Assembly: GCA_030248225.1 (NCBI GenBank)
Contig: JASANE010017429.1
Location: forward strand, 1 to 64,000
Source: Trileptium ribeirensis
Taxonomy: Eukaryota; Nematoda; Enoplea; Enoplida; Thoracostomopsidae
DNA: 64,000 nucleotides
Reading direction: 5' to 3'
The translations under genes and the position numbers were made by a program. The notes beneath the pieces were generated by a model, which searched no databases, was not told the DNA's origin, and saw nothing but the letters and a program-made list of their open reading frames with translations. Of this stretch, positions 45,901 through 60,900 are shown in pieces (positions within the stretch are counted from its first letter, which is position 1; every line of letters starts with the position of its first letter).

Positions 45901-48900
45901 TCCATGCTTCAATTATTGCTTTATTGGCATATCTGGTTGTCTAAATTACAAAATGCTGGGTACCCAAATGCACTCAGTGATTCGAAAAACCAACGTTTTG
46001 TGAATGGGTCGGCCAGCCCTAAATCAGCCACATCCCACTGAAAGGACTCGATACTTCAACAACAACTCTCCGACACAATACCATGGTATTCAACGTGCTT
46101 GAAACCCTGTATAAGGATGATTTGATCTCACAATAGCATTCCACAGACGCAAAAAATGGTGTTGTATGGGAATAGGTCGGCAGACCCTAACACACCCCAT
46201 ATCCCTGTAGTGAGATACCATACAGCAACAACGTCTTTCTGCCGGCAATATCATCGTATCCAGCGTGCTTGAAAACGGTATACGGATCATACAGCAACCA
46301 CAGGTCTTCGACAACAATATAGTTGTATTAATCATGCTCGAAAAGCTATATAAGGATGGCGTGACGCTCGTATCCCGCTATAACGTCAGAAAGCAAAAAA
46401 AATGATATGTGAAAATGGACCGACATAACATATTTGAACCCATAGCGGCCAGAGGAGTCGCCTGTTAAAAAGGTTGTAGTTCTTGATAAATTGATTTCGG
46501 AAGCGAAATCTCTATCGTTTTTCGCTTAAACGTTTTTCTCTGCGTAACCTCTATCTCGTGATGTATATAGGTAACGAAATATTGATATTAAGATGGTCAA
46601 ATTTAAAAAAATATGACCCTTGACCACTTTGGGGCTCATTTTGAAGCTGAAGTTGTGATCGACGGGCACATATAGATTGAATTTGTGATCAAATAAAAAA
46701 CTTGTAAAGATGCCTCTATCCAGTGATGAGTTATTATCTCCACAGATGCACAAAAATAAATTTTAAGATTTTTACCGCTAGCAAAGCTATAGGTGGAAAC
46801 TCCGCTCGCTTATATCGTTTCTTTGCAATAAGCAAAGACTGAAAGTATTCATTATTGGCATAGCACTTTAATGTTAAAATTTTTATTTCTGCTTTGTCAA
46901 AACTCAGTTTTTGCAGGGTTTGTGTGAGAGTTGTTAGATGTAACTGTAAACCGCAGTTGCAGAGCTTCTGTGAGAAACTACTCTAAGGTTAATTGCTCTT
47001 TATTAGGTTTACCAAGCATGTAATTAAGACTAGTATCTCGCAAGCCAGTGGAAACGCATCGAGCCCGGCATCTACGAAATATTCCAAGCTTAAAATATTA
47101 CCTAAATCAACTCAATCATGCTAAAATCCAAAATTCGACGTTTCGTGAATGGGTCCACCATCACTAAACGAATCCTTGGAAGGATACCATACAGCTATAA
47201 CAGCTCTACGACGGCAATGCCATTGTATTCAGTTATATGCCTATAAACATATTATTATATAAGAATGTTTTGTCGCTCGCATCCCGCAATAACACGCACA
47301 AAAGCAAAAATGTGCTCTGTGAGAATAGGTCAGCAGACCCTAAAACACCCCATGTCCCCGTATAAGGATAATATACAGCAATAACAGCTTTCAGACGCCA
47401 GTGCGATCGTATTAAGCGTGCGTGAAAACATATATAAGAATGTTTTAACGCTCCCACCCCGCAATAACATAGCACAAAAGCAAAAAAAAGGTCTGTGAGA
47501 ATAGGTCGGTAGACTCTAAAACACCCCGTACCCCCGTGGAATGACATCATACAGCAAATATAGGTCTTCGACAGCAGTCAGTTGCATTAAATTGGTCGAA
47601 AACTTATATAAGGATGTCGTCATGCGCGTACTCCGCAATATCATGTCAGGAAGCAAAAAACGGTGTTATGTGAAAATGGGTCGATTTGGACCCATAGCGG
47701 TCTAGGGAGTCACCTGCCAGAAAATGATTTTCAGGAAAGTTGTGGCGTTTGATGAGCTGTTTTCGGAAGATGTTCTCCGTTTTTAGCTACGAAGTCTCTA
47801 TCTCAATATATAGGTCGCGAAAGACAGATACTCGAATGGCCAAATTTAAGAAAATGCGACCCTTGATGTCTTTGGGGCCCATTTTGACCGGGAAGATGTT
47901 GTTGGCGGGTTGATCTTCCAATAGTACACGGAATTTGTGATCAAATAAAAAATTTGTGAAGATCCGGTTATCCGGTGATCAGTTATGATATCCACAGATG
48001 GACAAAAATTGTTTTTTATGATTTTGCCGCTAGCCAAGCTATAGGTGGAAACTCTGCTCGCTTCAGTCGCTCCGTTTCAAACATAGCCACGTTTTCTCTG
48101 GTATGTGACAGCTTCCGATTTCTCCCTCTGTCCTGGAACACTGTAAAGCATCACTGCCTATCAAGGTTTTTTGGGTCCACAGATGGGTCTGGACGCAAAT
48201 ATTTTTAAGTTAACCCAAAAATTTTTTGCCGGACCCGCGCTGGACCCAGGGCAGTTTCGGATTCGAAGACACAGGGTTTGCTAATAAATTCTATTACAAA
48301 GAGCAGGCTTTCATCCGTTCGTGCTTATATGTGTACAGTTGCCTGATGCTGGTTTCATGTATGGCCCTAATCCTTTATCCTGGCTTCGGACAGGCAGAGA
48401 TTAATTTATGTATTTGCATTTACGTAATAAGGTAAAATTGCGTTTCCTAATTACGTTTCTTTATAGTGTAACAAATCTGTGAAATTCTCAAGCCAAAAAT
48501 TGTAAGCCTGGAACCCCAGCGTTTAAGGTCTGGACCCAAAAGAAATTTGCTGAACCCAGGGTCTGTTTTGCAAAAACCTGCAGTGTCTATACGTAATTTC
48601 CTGTATCCATTTCCTTCTGCCATCCTCTCTGAATCATAATCCCATCTAAGGGTATCAAGCATTAGACCTAGTGAACTTGAAAAATGTATGGGTAATTTTC
48701 CTGCAAGGCGACAGCCTGGTTGCATTTTAGTTCTACCTGTTTGCTGGAAGTAGGGAATGCTCAATACAATATGTGTAACGTGTTTTTGAACTAGTCGCAG
48801 CAACTACTATGGCCAAAGGCTCTGTCTTATACAACGAAAAACTCTGATTTCTCTGGCAACAGCTTAATGGTCTGTCTGTACGATCAGTATAGATATCACT

Positions 48901-51900
48901 AGCTAACATAACTCATGTGTAATCGCTGCTATCAAGAGTTCATAATGCCTTTTGAGAAGAGTATGACATTTCTAGCCATAATATATAAACGCGTCGAGCA
49001 TGACGCGAACCGTTTCACCAGTATTCCCTAATTGCCGGAGCTAAAGCCTCCTATTTAAAGCAGGAGTATTGTACCATCGACAAAACTTGTCTCGCCACAC
49101 CTCCTTTTTAATTTTTATTATTTTTTTTTGAGTAGGGGATATTGCATAAGGCTAAAATTTTAGTTCAACTTACGAGGTATTTTGGGTAAAGTGAGCCCAC
49201 ACTAGTAGTTGGACTACATTTTCGTTGATACCAGCAAGAACACCATAAGCTTGAGGTGTTATATCTCCTGGGAGCCGTGGGCGAAACGGATCGCGTCATT
49301 GCCGGTTCATTTATATAGTGACGGTAAGAAGTGCCTTAATTCTGTTAACTCATGATGAACTGTTGCTGTTATCAGGTTAAGTTTTTGTTTTAAGTTAAAC
49401 TGGTAGTATGAAGTTACATGATTTTACGTTACAACAGGTCCATATCGAAATTCTCCGTAGCATGAATATGGTTCAGATCTCTGGCACCCTGGCCAGTACG
49501 ACCAATGCCCGGGATGAGCTTGCCGAAGTTATCAACAGTTTCGATCGGTATGAGTCGAAGGCAAACGAGGATCTTAGCTCTGAAATTACTCGAGATGCAT
49601 TGCTACGATGTTTGAAAAGGGAGTCGATTGGAACACTTATGGATGTTGATACTTGCAAGTAATATAAAAAAGGAATCAAAAATATTCATTGTTTGGTCCG
49701 AAAAATTAAACTAGCAGTGAAATATACATTTTTAGACTTAAAAATATCAAAATGTACCGTAAATTTTATTATATAAATTATGCTAAGTACTGCATACGAA
49801 ATATATACATTGTAATATAATATTAATATACCTAATAGCTGTTGCTAAATTGTTATTGCATGTATACTTGTTGCTCAATACTATTTGAATTTTCTATTAG
49901 CAGGAACTAAATATTTAAGTTGCGAAAAAATTCTAAGGGCAATAATTTTACGGACGTTGTTTAAAGAGAGCGAGCCGTGTTACGCGAAGATTCTTTTAGT
50001 TCGTCCTATCAAATTACGGCAAAATATTTTATATACCGGTTATATATAAAGCGTCTAATTTGATGTAACGATTATTACATGTAATAATTATTTGCTGGTA
50101 TCTGCAATATTTTAAAGTGCCTACTTTTGACACACCAGGCAATATATACTTGTTATGTAACTTGCTTTTGCTATGGTGTTTTGCAAGAACTGGTTTAGTA
50201 TTTTGCTTGTTTTGAATATATTTAATTTTCTCACTATTGCCCTGCGTTTACACCTAATACCATAGCGTGACTATTTTTGTGTTGTGGTCAAACACGACGA
50301 ATAGTAGTCCGAAATTTTTGTAACTTAAGTATTACGATGTGTAAAAAGCATAATAATTAGTGAATACAAATTGCTCGTCGGTTGATACATAATTTTTGAT
50401 GCTCTAAACTATCACGCTAGTCCAAACACGAACTGTATGTATATTTTTTATCAACCTGTGTCTGAAGTGTTTTGTTTTCAGTTTGCAATGCCAACATGTG
50501 ATTATCCATATTTCCAGGTCGCTGCCTCCAACTACAATCAGAATGTTGGTCAAATGGCTACGGTGGAAGAAAGGACGTGCTGATATCACAGATTCGGAAC
50601 TAGTTACCGAAACCCTAGCCCCTTTTTACAGGTCTGATGTTAGCCAACTTACTGCATCGTTTAATACCCAGTCCAGTAATGAAAACTACAATGCTTCAGA
50701 TATCGGGTCTTATGCCTCTATAGCAAAACAGGAGCTACAACAAGTTGAATTTATGGCTGAAATCGCTAGCCAAACATCAAAGAAAGCAGATAGTAATAAC
50801 AAGAAGCAAACCACGTCGGATACCGCGAAACAAATTGGTAGCACCAGCTATGTAAATACGTCAGATCATAAGAACAGTTCAAATGGTTCAGCAAACGTTT
50901 CTTCTGAGGCAGAAAAAAACGAGCCTACTTTCGGTGCTACGACAATAATAAATGACACGGGTCCTACTGAAAGATATGAAAACCTTATTGCAATTCAGAA
51001 TGAGAAACACAGTGTAGCAACCGGTCTTGTCCCACTCTCATTCAGTGATGGTGATAGCAATAGCGGAGATAACACTGCAGCATCTGGATTGAATTCTAAG
51101 ATCGATGACTGTAAACCTCTCGTTACAACAGACAATAAAATCCCGGTCAACGAGGGTATTTCCAGGTCAGCTTTTGGAGAGCAAGAACAACCGAGTTCCA
51201 CTGCGAATCGCCTTGGACCGATTGGTGGCAACGATCCCGATGTCGCACCATCTTCTGTCGGTACGTTTCAGATACGATTATTATTTATTTGTTAGTCGCA
51301 TTTTTTTGAAAATAGCATTTCGTTTGCTTCTTGGTTTAGCATTTACAAGTCCTAGCCTCAAATGGGTGCAGTTCGTTCGAGTAGCGGGAAATTTTGTTCC
51401 AAAGCTGCTCTAATGTCATTTAACACGTTCGAAATTTTTAGACGACATTGCTAAATCTAAATGTCATGATGTTGTTCGCGGATTGAATTTTCATGGTGAG
51501 GATGAGTCCATACACAAAGGCCGCTTACGACGTGTACCGCTGTTTATAATTGCAATGTTTGCATTATTGAAACGAAGCGTACTATGATTGGTCCAAGTTA
51601 CTAAATGTATTCTGATCTTTGCTATTTTATACCGCATTAATAATACCGGAACTATTAAAATTAGAGCTTGGACTTTTTAAAAATACAGACACCTATATCA
51701 CAAGCTGTAGAAAAATTTAAAACCGACCAGAGATCACAAGTTAAATTTTGTTTCCCGGCCTAAACGGAAACATTGGTTTCGAGTTTGTACCCCAACTGTT
51801 TTTACATAGTAACCACACAAACGGCATGAGTCCGACACACACCGTACGTCGTAAACCATTTTCTTAAACTCTTCTAACCTGAAATTTTTATATTCGACAA

Positions 51901-54900
51901 TGTATTGGGGATTTGTGTGATATGAATTGTGTGAGCCTGAAGACCAATGGCTATGGCACCCGTAATACTAGTATCTCGCAAGCAAGGGTCAAACGGAACT
52001 AGTGTCGCTTCATTTATAGTTGATTCATGTTAGTTTCGAGATAATCTCACTACTGTATCTAACATATATGCACCGGAAACCTATACATGACTTTCTAAAT
52101 TCTCTTCACGCTATATAATCAAACAAATAGAATCATTGAGCGGAGCTCGGCGAAGCCGGGCGAAGCGTTTTTATTTTCTGTCTGGAAGTAAAAAGGTCGA
52201 TGTCCGTCCGTTCGCTCGTTCGTTCGTTCGTTCAGTCCGACGGATCTCAAGAACCACTGAACCGATTTTAAAAAACTTTTTTTTGTTTGAAAGCCTATCA
52301 TGTCAGACTGTGCCCCTGATATTTGGGATTAAAAAATTTTGAGTGGTTAATTAGTAATTAGCTAATTAGTTAATTTTGTGCAGCTAAAATAGAGAATTTT
52401 GCAATATTTGTATTATTTATTGAAATAGAATCGTTTCGATCACACCATTATAGGGTTTTTTGGGTCGAAGATTTCAAATATAATATTTTTACCAATGATA
52501 AAGCCCTATGCAATGTAGTTACAAGAACATAAAATCGAGTACATTCGTAATGCCACAGCCCAAGCTCCGCTCACAAATGTAGTTCCACTACCGACTAGTC
52601 AACTTTTGTCTTCGATTCCAGGTAATCAAACCATCCTGTTCAGGGTTCCGAAAAATCAGTATAATGCATTTTTAATGCCTTGCACGCAATACATAACCAA
52701 ACAATTTAACGCTATCTATTCTGGGTATCGGTTTAATCGACCTAAACCTATTGGAAATCTCTGAAAAGACATGAAATATACATGTATTCATGCTGAACTG
52801 TAGATAGCCGAGATCGCGTGATATGGGCTGCGAATCACGTTTTACTCGCATCGTTAGATTTGGAAAAGAACCCTTAAAACCATTTGTACTAGTCAGTAGT
52901 GGAACTACATTTGTAAGCGGAGCTTGGGCTGTGGCATTCCGAATGTACTCAATTTTATGTTCTTGTAACTACATTGCATAGGGCATAGGGCTTTATCATT
53001 GGTAAAAATATTATATTTGAATTCTTCGACCCAAAAAACCTATAATGGTTTGATCGAAACGATTCTATTTCAATAAATAACACAAATATTGCAAAATTAT
53101 CTATTTTAGCTGCATAAAATTAATTAATTAGCTAATTACTAATTAACCACTCAAATTTTTTTAATCCTAAATATCAGGTGCACACTCTGACATGATAGGC
53201 TTTCAAACAAAAAAAGTTTTTTTAAAATCGGTTCAGTGGTTCTTGAGATCCGTCGGACTGAACGAACGAACGAACGAGCGAACGGACGGACATCGACCTT
53301 TTTACTTCCAGACAGAAAATAAAAACGCTTCGCTCGGCTTCGCGAGCTCCGCTCAATAACTGTTTATACATTGTATTTTAACATGAATAAAAATAGTGTA
53401 TATTGTGTATATACATGTATATCTGCTTATCGAATAAAGGTATCGGTATTGTAATATTGGTCTCAGTATCGTCTATCGGTATTTTTTATATCGGACAAGT
53501 CCTGATTAAAATACTTTAGTAGCTTTTTATTTTTTATTATGTACATTGGTTAAAGTACAGAGATAATTAATTGGCGGAAATCCCAGATGATATACAAATA
53601 TACAAAATGCTTTTCAATTAATTTATTAAATGCGATAAAATTGCATTACTTGCTAGCTAGTTAGGCAATTGTTGTACATATAGGCAGACGTTGCCTATTT
53701 TTACTTATGTTTTCATAGTTTTAGAAGCGGTTTCATTGGGTGCTACAGCAACAGCATCGACAATCTTAACGAAAGAGGTAAATAGAATACACCAACAGAT
53801 ACAAGAAATGGCGGCTTGCAGTTCGCCTGTAATTCGCTCGAATATGCAGTTTAATAACGGTCACTTTTCATTTTCAAACTAATTTGATAAATATGGGACA
53901 AAGTCAATTTTAATTCGACATGTGATACATTATTTGGCATAACCATTTGAAGCGATAAATCCACTTGAATGGTACGATTGACAAAGCTTTTCAAAGTGAC
54001 AAAGCCAATTTGAGCTGGATAATTGATACAATTAACCAGACTATTTGAAGAGATAAAGCCGATTTGAAATCGGTAACTGACAAATTCCATAGAAAGTGAT
54101 AAAGTCAATATGTAAATGACAATTTTGCAATCGGCAAAGCCAAACTACACCCACAGTTGACAAGTCCCAAAAGGAAACATCACTTTGCAAGTCATACCTT
54201 TAGATAAACATGTAATTGATTAATATGACGTATATACATGATAAAATCACTATTACCAAGAGAGCATTAGGGAAGAGTATGACACTTCCCTGCACTCACA
54301 TAGCCCGTGTTTGATTATACGGCGTGTTCGGCCTGACCTGCCCCCCAGTTTCTGGGGGCGGGGGTAGCTTGGACCCCGCCCCAGTTTTTTTTTGGAGGGG
54401 TCGGTCGGATACCCTAATTTATGGGGGTGGTCCGACCGACCCTTCCCCCCAAAAAAAAAACTGGGGGGTGCGACCTACCCCTCAGAAACTGGAGGGTCAG
54501 CCCGAAAACGCTCATATCATCAAACACGGGCTAATATTTGAGTGCAATGAAGTGTGGTACTCTTCCCTAATGTACTCTTGCTATTGCTATTAAGATTTAA
54601 TTGTAATTACGTTTTAGAAATTTGTATTTGTGGTGACAGTAGTAGCTTATTTTGACATTCATATATTATGTGTAATCTGATTATCATTATACCAATTGTT
54701 AGTCTTACTTATTGTAATTTCAAGTTTAAGTAGTTCCATTCAGGCTACTTTTGCAGCGAGATGTGGGCGGAAGGTTAATGTTACGTTGTGTTAGCGATTC
54801 ACTTTCTTTATTGTTGTAATTTGCTTGGCGGATTTTTTTCGGCTTAATTTGATTTTTTTTCATTTTCGAAGTCATGACGTTCACAATAAATTATAGATGC

Positions 54901-57900
54901 TATTTGAAGTCGCTCAAAGAATGGTGAAAATTAAACAATTTCTTGATCGAGCAAAATTTTAATGATGAGGAATAGACTTAATTAATAATTCATATTTCAG
55001 CTCAGTAACGTTTATGATTTTTGAGATTATGTTGCATTTGTAGCAATATATTTCAAATGTTATTTTATATAGACATATAAACTATATAATTCGCAGTTTA
55101 TTTTTTTCGTGGATAATCATGCACTGATTTTTACTGACAAAAGCCTCAAATGAAATTTATTAACGTCGAATCATTTCGAATTGACTTGATATGAAACACA
55201 AATCATTGTTTAGAAAATAATTGTTTAAAAGACAAATAATTATATCAACTGGATATCTGTCACCTCACATAACAGAAAACTCTCCTATTCGGTCATTTTG
55301 TTGCATAAACGTAAGTTTTAGCTAATTTACAGCTGCATTTCGGAGATTCTGCGCCGAAGGCTGTGTCAATTTCTGACACGATAAACAACTACTAGCCAAA
55401 GCAGAATTGCTAAATATGTCAATAAATTACCTACAACTAAAGGACATTATACAAGAAAGTTTTGTGTATGCGATAATTTTCTATTATATGACATGGCTAT
55501 ATACCACAAATCACATTTATGAACATCGAATCATTTCGGAATAGCTGTGGTACTTATGAAAAATAGACCAGTAACTCGCAAAGTAAGGAGTTAAACGGAG
55601 CGAGTGCGGGTACAGTGCACTTAGTTATCATGGCTCGTTCCAAATTGAGCTGCCTTAGCCTTTTCAAAGCACCACGTCACCAATTATATACAGTGATACA
55701 TCAATAACAACGCTACGATAACCGTAATTATATATAAGAGCCCGAGGACTCTCAATTTCTTCCTGTAATGACAAAACAGTCCAAAACTCTAAATTTATAG
55801 ATCATAAATGTTAGCAAAAATCATAACGTTAGCAGTGCTATTTTACGTTGTAGGCCTCAACATTTGCCCTATTACATGCATATCACACAAATATAATTGC
55901 TTTTATCGCATTCACCAACCCAAAAACCTGTAAACACGTTCTAATGACATACAACGATCTGTATTGTTAAAGTGGCGAGTGAAAAGTGAAGAGCGGCAGT
56001 GAAAAAATTTGACTGTTGTTGGTGCCAAAATTCGCCAAATTTTGTTCCCGCGTCACCCAGCGGTAATAATAATTACTCAGTTGAGGTTTAGAACAATGAA
56101 ACCACTGTATTGACGCAATAAATAACCCTATGATTCCATCGTTCACTCACAACACGCAAATACATACGTATTTTGTAAAATTAAAAAAATACTTTTTTGG
56201 GCGAGGGATATTTTTTAAATTTTGGCTATTAGTTCGAAAATGGCTACTCTGGTAAAAATTTAAGCTGTACGAGCAATATGAGCTGTAGCTCTCGATGAGA
56301 GTGGTTTCTATTTTTCTATCCGATGTCTCTGGCAAGAGGTATTACCTAAAATATTGTATGGTCCCACAATGGCCGAAATCAACTCTCCAATTGGTTTTGT
56401 AAAAATTTGGGTAGTACATCATGGGACAGCGCAAATACAAAGCTGGGTGCACAATTACACTTACGCGTCAAATAAAAATGTTTGCGAAAGTACACCAAGC
56501 TGATGAAGAGCTTTGCGACAAACAGACGGAGAAAAAATAACCTTCTCTTCATTGGACGCTATTTGAGGAAACTTCGTTTCAACGACTGTCCAGCTGTATC
56601 AGATAGATTTCCATTACAGAAAAATACATCCTATACCGACATATTCTTGCATTAACATAGGTTGTGACTAATCGGTAGTTAGTTACATTTTCGAAATCCT
56701 GCACTGAAAGAATACACAACTACTAACCTAGCTAATTTTTGTATTGGATGTAAACTAGTCTATATATCAACTTCTGACACTATAAACGAACAGAATTTCT
56801 GAACTTACTATAACTGTCGATTAATTACTATCAAACAACTACTATGCTCCTATAAAGCCTGAACACCAAATTTCAGCTACTCTGGTCTGCCATCCTATTC
56901 GATCCCCTTTGAACGTTGAATCGGTCTGCCTCCCTACTGATGCACCCCGGTGTGCGAGGTGCCGTTCATAAGCCAGTACATACAACAAAATTTTTGTATA
57001 TGGGGTATTTTGCTTATGTGTCGTGACTGGATAACACAATGACGCTTTGCTATATGTAAATGTAAAAAGTAATGATTTGAACTGAAACATGTAATTACTT
57101 ACTATGTTGAGTTGCAGCACAAAACAGAATTTCAGCAAGCCAATATATTATTCAATGAAACTAAAAATACTTATTTTATATCAATTCGGCTGCCTCGTTA
57201 AACCGACCGAGGTTAAAAACGCTTTAAGCGAAATGTTATACATTAGCGATACTGCTTTATGTGCTGGAAGTCATGAAAATAACAGCTACACACAGCCACA
57301 TGTTTTTTCGAAAATTCGATAACTTGAAATGTCACAAAACCAATAATGGATATTTGCCGTCTCACCGGGTAGCTTTGACTGACGGTCTTCTGAATGAAAC
57401 CTTTCGTATAGACCGAGCTGTTATTTGGAAGCTGATTGGCAAAGTGTCACAGCGCCATACTAAGGTGTTTGAATTATTGATAAATCGGGTTCCATTCTGA
57501 TACAGTGATGAGTTGGATATTTGCGTAAGAAATCAATTTTTCGCTTAAAACCTATTAATTAGCTAAACACAAGGCTATGGCATTTCTCAAACAGTAGATG
57601 ACAATATTCTAAAGTTTGTATATCTTGTTTCATAAAACTAAGCTTATTAGACTATGTGCTACTGAATTTATAGACTATTGTCACTACTGCAAGAACTAAA
57701 CTAAGGACAGATGCAAACTTCAAACTGGGCCAAACTGATTTGCTGATCAAGGAACAAATTACTTTCCTCGATTGCGATGAATAAATCTTCGACAAGCAAA
57801 ACAACTGGACGTCTCTTGTTACAAGCAACCCTTTGCCGATCTGAGTGGTGTTCATTGACACCCTTCCATCTGTAAAGCTGTGAAATGTAAAATTTTTAGA

Positions 57901-60900
57901 CTATTGTCACTACTGCAAGAACTAAACTAAGGACAGATGCAAACTTCAAACTGGTCCAAACTGATTTGCTGACCAAGGAACAATTTACTTTCCTCGATTG
58001 CGATGAATAAATCTACCACAAGCAAAATAACTGGACGTCTCTAGGTACAAGCAATGCTTTACCGATCTGAGTGGTGTTCATTGACACACTTGCATCTGTA
58101 AAGCTCTGAAATGTTAAATTTTTCAGTTCTGGGTGAGTGCTACAACTTCTTAGAGAATAAAGCTGATGAGACTTATAACATGTAATAGTTATTGTTATCT
58201 GTAATATCAAAGAATGGTATGCATACTATTAACCATAGTCGAAATATATAAGTACCAGATACGGCGATCTACCGGTTGTCTGAAAATTATTACTTTAACC
58301 ACAGATCAGATAAAAATTGGGTATATGAGCATGCTCTTTCAATGAGTTCACCATTAGTTTGAATTTTGCATCTTAGGTTTTACTTTTGTTTAATGTTTTG
58401 AATGTCACACCGAAGATTGTAGTCTTAACCCAGTCGGTAAGTAATCATATTATGCTTATACAATTTTTATTTCACACGTGGCAATAATTCCTAGCAAAAT
58501 GTCATAACACTTCAAATGGAGGTTTAATGTTGACACCTATTAATCAACTTTGACAACATAATAGTGTTAAAACGTTGTTCACAGTGCTACAAATTCTTAA
58601 AATCAAATATGACTCAAAAGGTTAAAGCTCATCAATGTACCAAATTTACATTTAGTAGCAATAGCACGTATAAAATACTACAGAAATAAGTGTAAGTTTC
58701 TAACCGGCTGGCAGATCTGTTGTCTATCGGTGAAACTACTAAACGGAGACCAAGTTGGTGTGCTAAAATAGTAATGATTACAAAGATGAGCAGGGAAAGC
58801 TGTAGTTTTTAATAGCGCATGCAGGTACAGTTATAATCAGAATTAAGTGCTCAAAAAACTATCGAAGTTTCATTCGATTTCGATCGTTTGTGTTTAAACG
58901 AAAATCGATCGTTTAAATAAAGTCGATTAATTTAACGAATTTTGATTACGTCAAAATAAAAAAATATTTTAATAAGAAATGTTACTTCTTTTGGTTTAAC
59001 GAAGTAACTGTAGTTTGTTTCCAATTTAATACTAAACAAGCTTGTGCGACAAAACTGACCTCACAAAATGGCAAGCGCCAATTGTGATTCATACTGCAGT
59101 TTGTAATGAGGTAGCTTCCACATTTTCGTTAACAAATAAAACAAATATTTTGTTAAGCTAATACAAATAACGTAAAATCCACAAAGTTCAACAGAATATT
59201 CGAGATCTAAATACTGCTCCAATTGTATCGAATCGCAACCTATTTAGAAAATTTGGAGCTGTTTCCAATCTTGACTGTTTGGACGAATCCAAGTCTCGAA
59301 CACATGTGAATTCTGCCATATTAGACCTATTTTTAATTCAATTGTTTTGTATAATACGTTTTAAGACTGATCAACGGTTATAGTTTTACTTATAGGTAAA
59401 ATAGACAGTGTTATATACGAAAACTGTATCTAATTTGGTAGTAACTAATTGACAGTTACATTTCAGTATTTCTGTTTGTTTAGTGGTTGTTTCATGTCAG
59501 ATATTGACATTATAGAGTACGTTCATGTAAAAACACCTTGTTTAAAAGTTGTGTCGTGTCCGACGTCGGCATAGACTTAGGTGCAAATTTTATGAAAATG
59601 CAAATAATTCTCTATTAGTATTACAACCTACGTTTATGCAAGATAATGCTCGTATAGGATTTTTTCTGTAATATATAGTGACGTGGTTAGATATCCATCA
59701 GATATAAGCCGGACAGTTGTTTATTTTTCATATACATCACAGCTATTCCGAAATAATTCGATGTTAATAAATCTGATTTCAGATTTGATCATTTTGATGG
59801 TTTTATAGAAATCTGGTTCTGGGCTATAATAATGAGTATCGACGAAAAAGGTATTGATTGAACTGTTTATTATAAAAGTTACATAATTATACGTAATAGT
59901 TTAGGATATATTACTACAAATGTAATGACAGACGCTCATAAATCAGGATTGTTACTGAACTTAATTGTTAATTATTAATTTAATCTATTTGCTCAACCAT
60001 CAAATAAGTTTCTTAAGTCATCTGGTCTAGTCGTGTAAAGTGGACAGATGCTAAGTTATACATTCTTATTTAGAATGACAAAGCGGCAAACGGTAGTGAA
60101 GTTGCCGAACTGTCAAATCCTCGCACAGTTGTAATTGACGGAATGAACGTGGCGTATTTGTAAGTCTAAAATAATACATTAATTATGGTTAACATTGTTT
60201 TGAGCGTTAATGCGTACAATGACTAATGTATTACAGGAGCAATTTTTGCATTACGTTAAAAACGTCTCCATTCTTCTTTTAATAGTGTGTTGTAGAGGTG
60301 AGAACGGGTTGAAAATTTTCGGCCGGCCCTTGCCCGTTGAAAACGAGGTTGGCCCGGACCGGAGCTGTAACGCTAGTGCTCGGCCTGTTGTATGGGCAGG
60401 GCCGCGAACCGATATTCTCGCCTCTAGTTACTTTAAAAACGTACTCTTCTTTTAATAGTGTGCTGTATTCTTATGTAAAAACTTATTCAGGTATTGCTGA
60501 GCAATTCTTACATTAAAAACGTCTATACACTGTTTTAAAGACAGGGGCCATACACTTTTTAATTCGTGGGGTACTAACTATGAACTTGAAGTCAAGAAAT
60601 GCATGTCGCATCGGTGTTCGAATATTAGTCATAAAATATTGAAAACTGTTCTCTGATCTAGTGGAATGGACGCCTAGGTTTTAACTCAATGTTAGGCGTA
60701 ATTTAACGTGATTTATTTATTCTTATTGCACAAAGCACGTACTCACTAAAACAACTTCACAATTTTCTTGACATGGCACGCTCCAAAGCATATTCGCGTA
60801 TATTTGTAGGATCATTTCTAATTTATTACATTATGAGGTTTTCTGAATGTTCTATTACGACACACTTTAAACATAGTGATAATTGTAATAGGAAAAGTTT

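Noticed and set aside
46090..47550. Minus-strand frames of 75-105 codons
   Set aside because: They lie in the duplicated satellite-like block and repeat with it; no domain.
50995..51231. Minus-strand frame opposite exon 4 of the KH-NYN gene
   Set aside because: Antisense shadow of a well-supported coding exon.
60290..60430. Short GC-rich inverted repeat (AGAGGTGAGAAC / TTCTCGCCTCT) as a hAT MITE
   Set aside because: Only about 12 bases pair and no target duplication is visible; nearby TTCTTTTAATAGTGTG direct repeats suggest local duplication instead.
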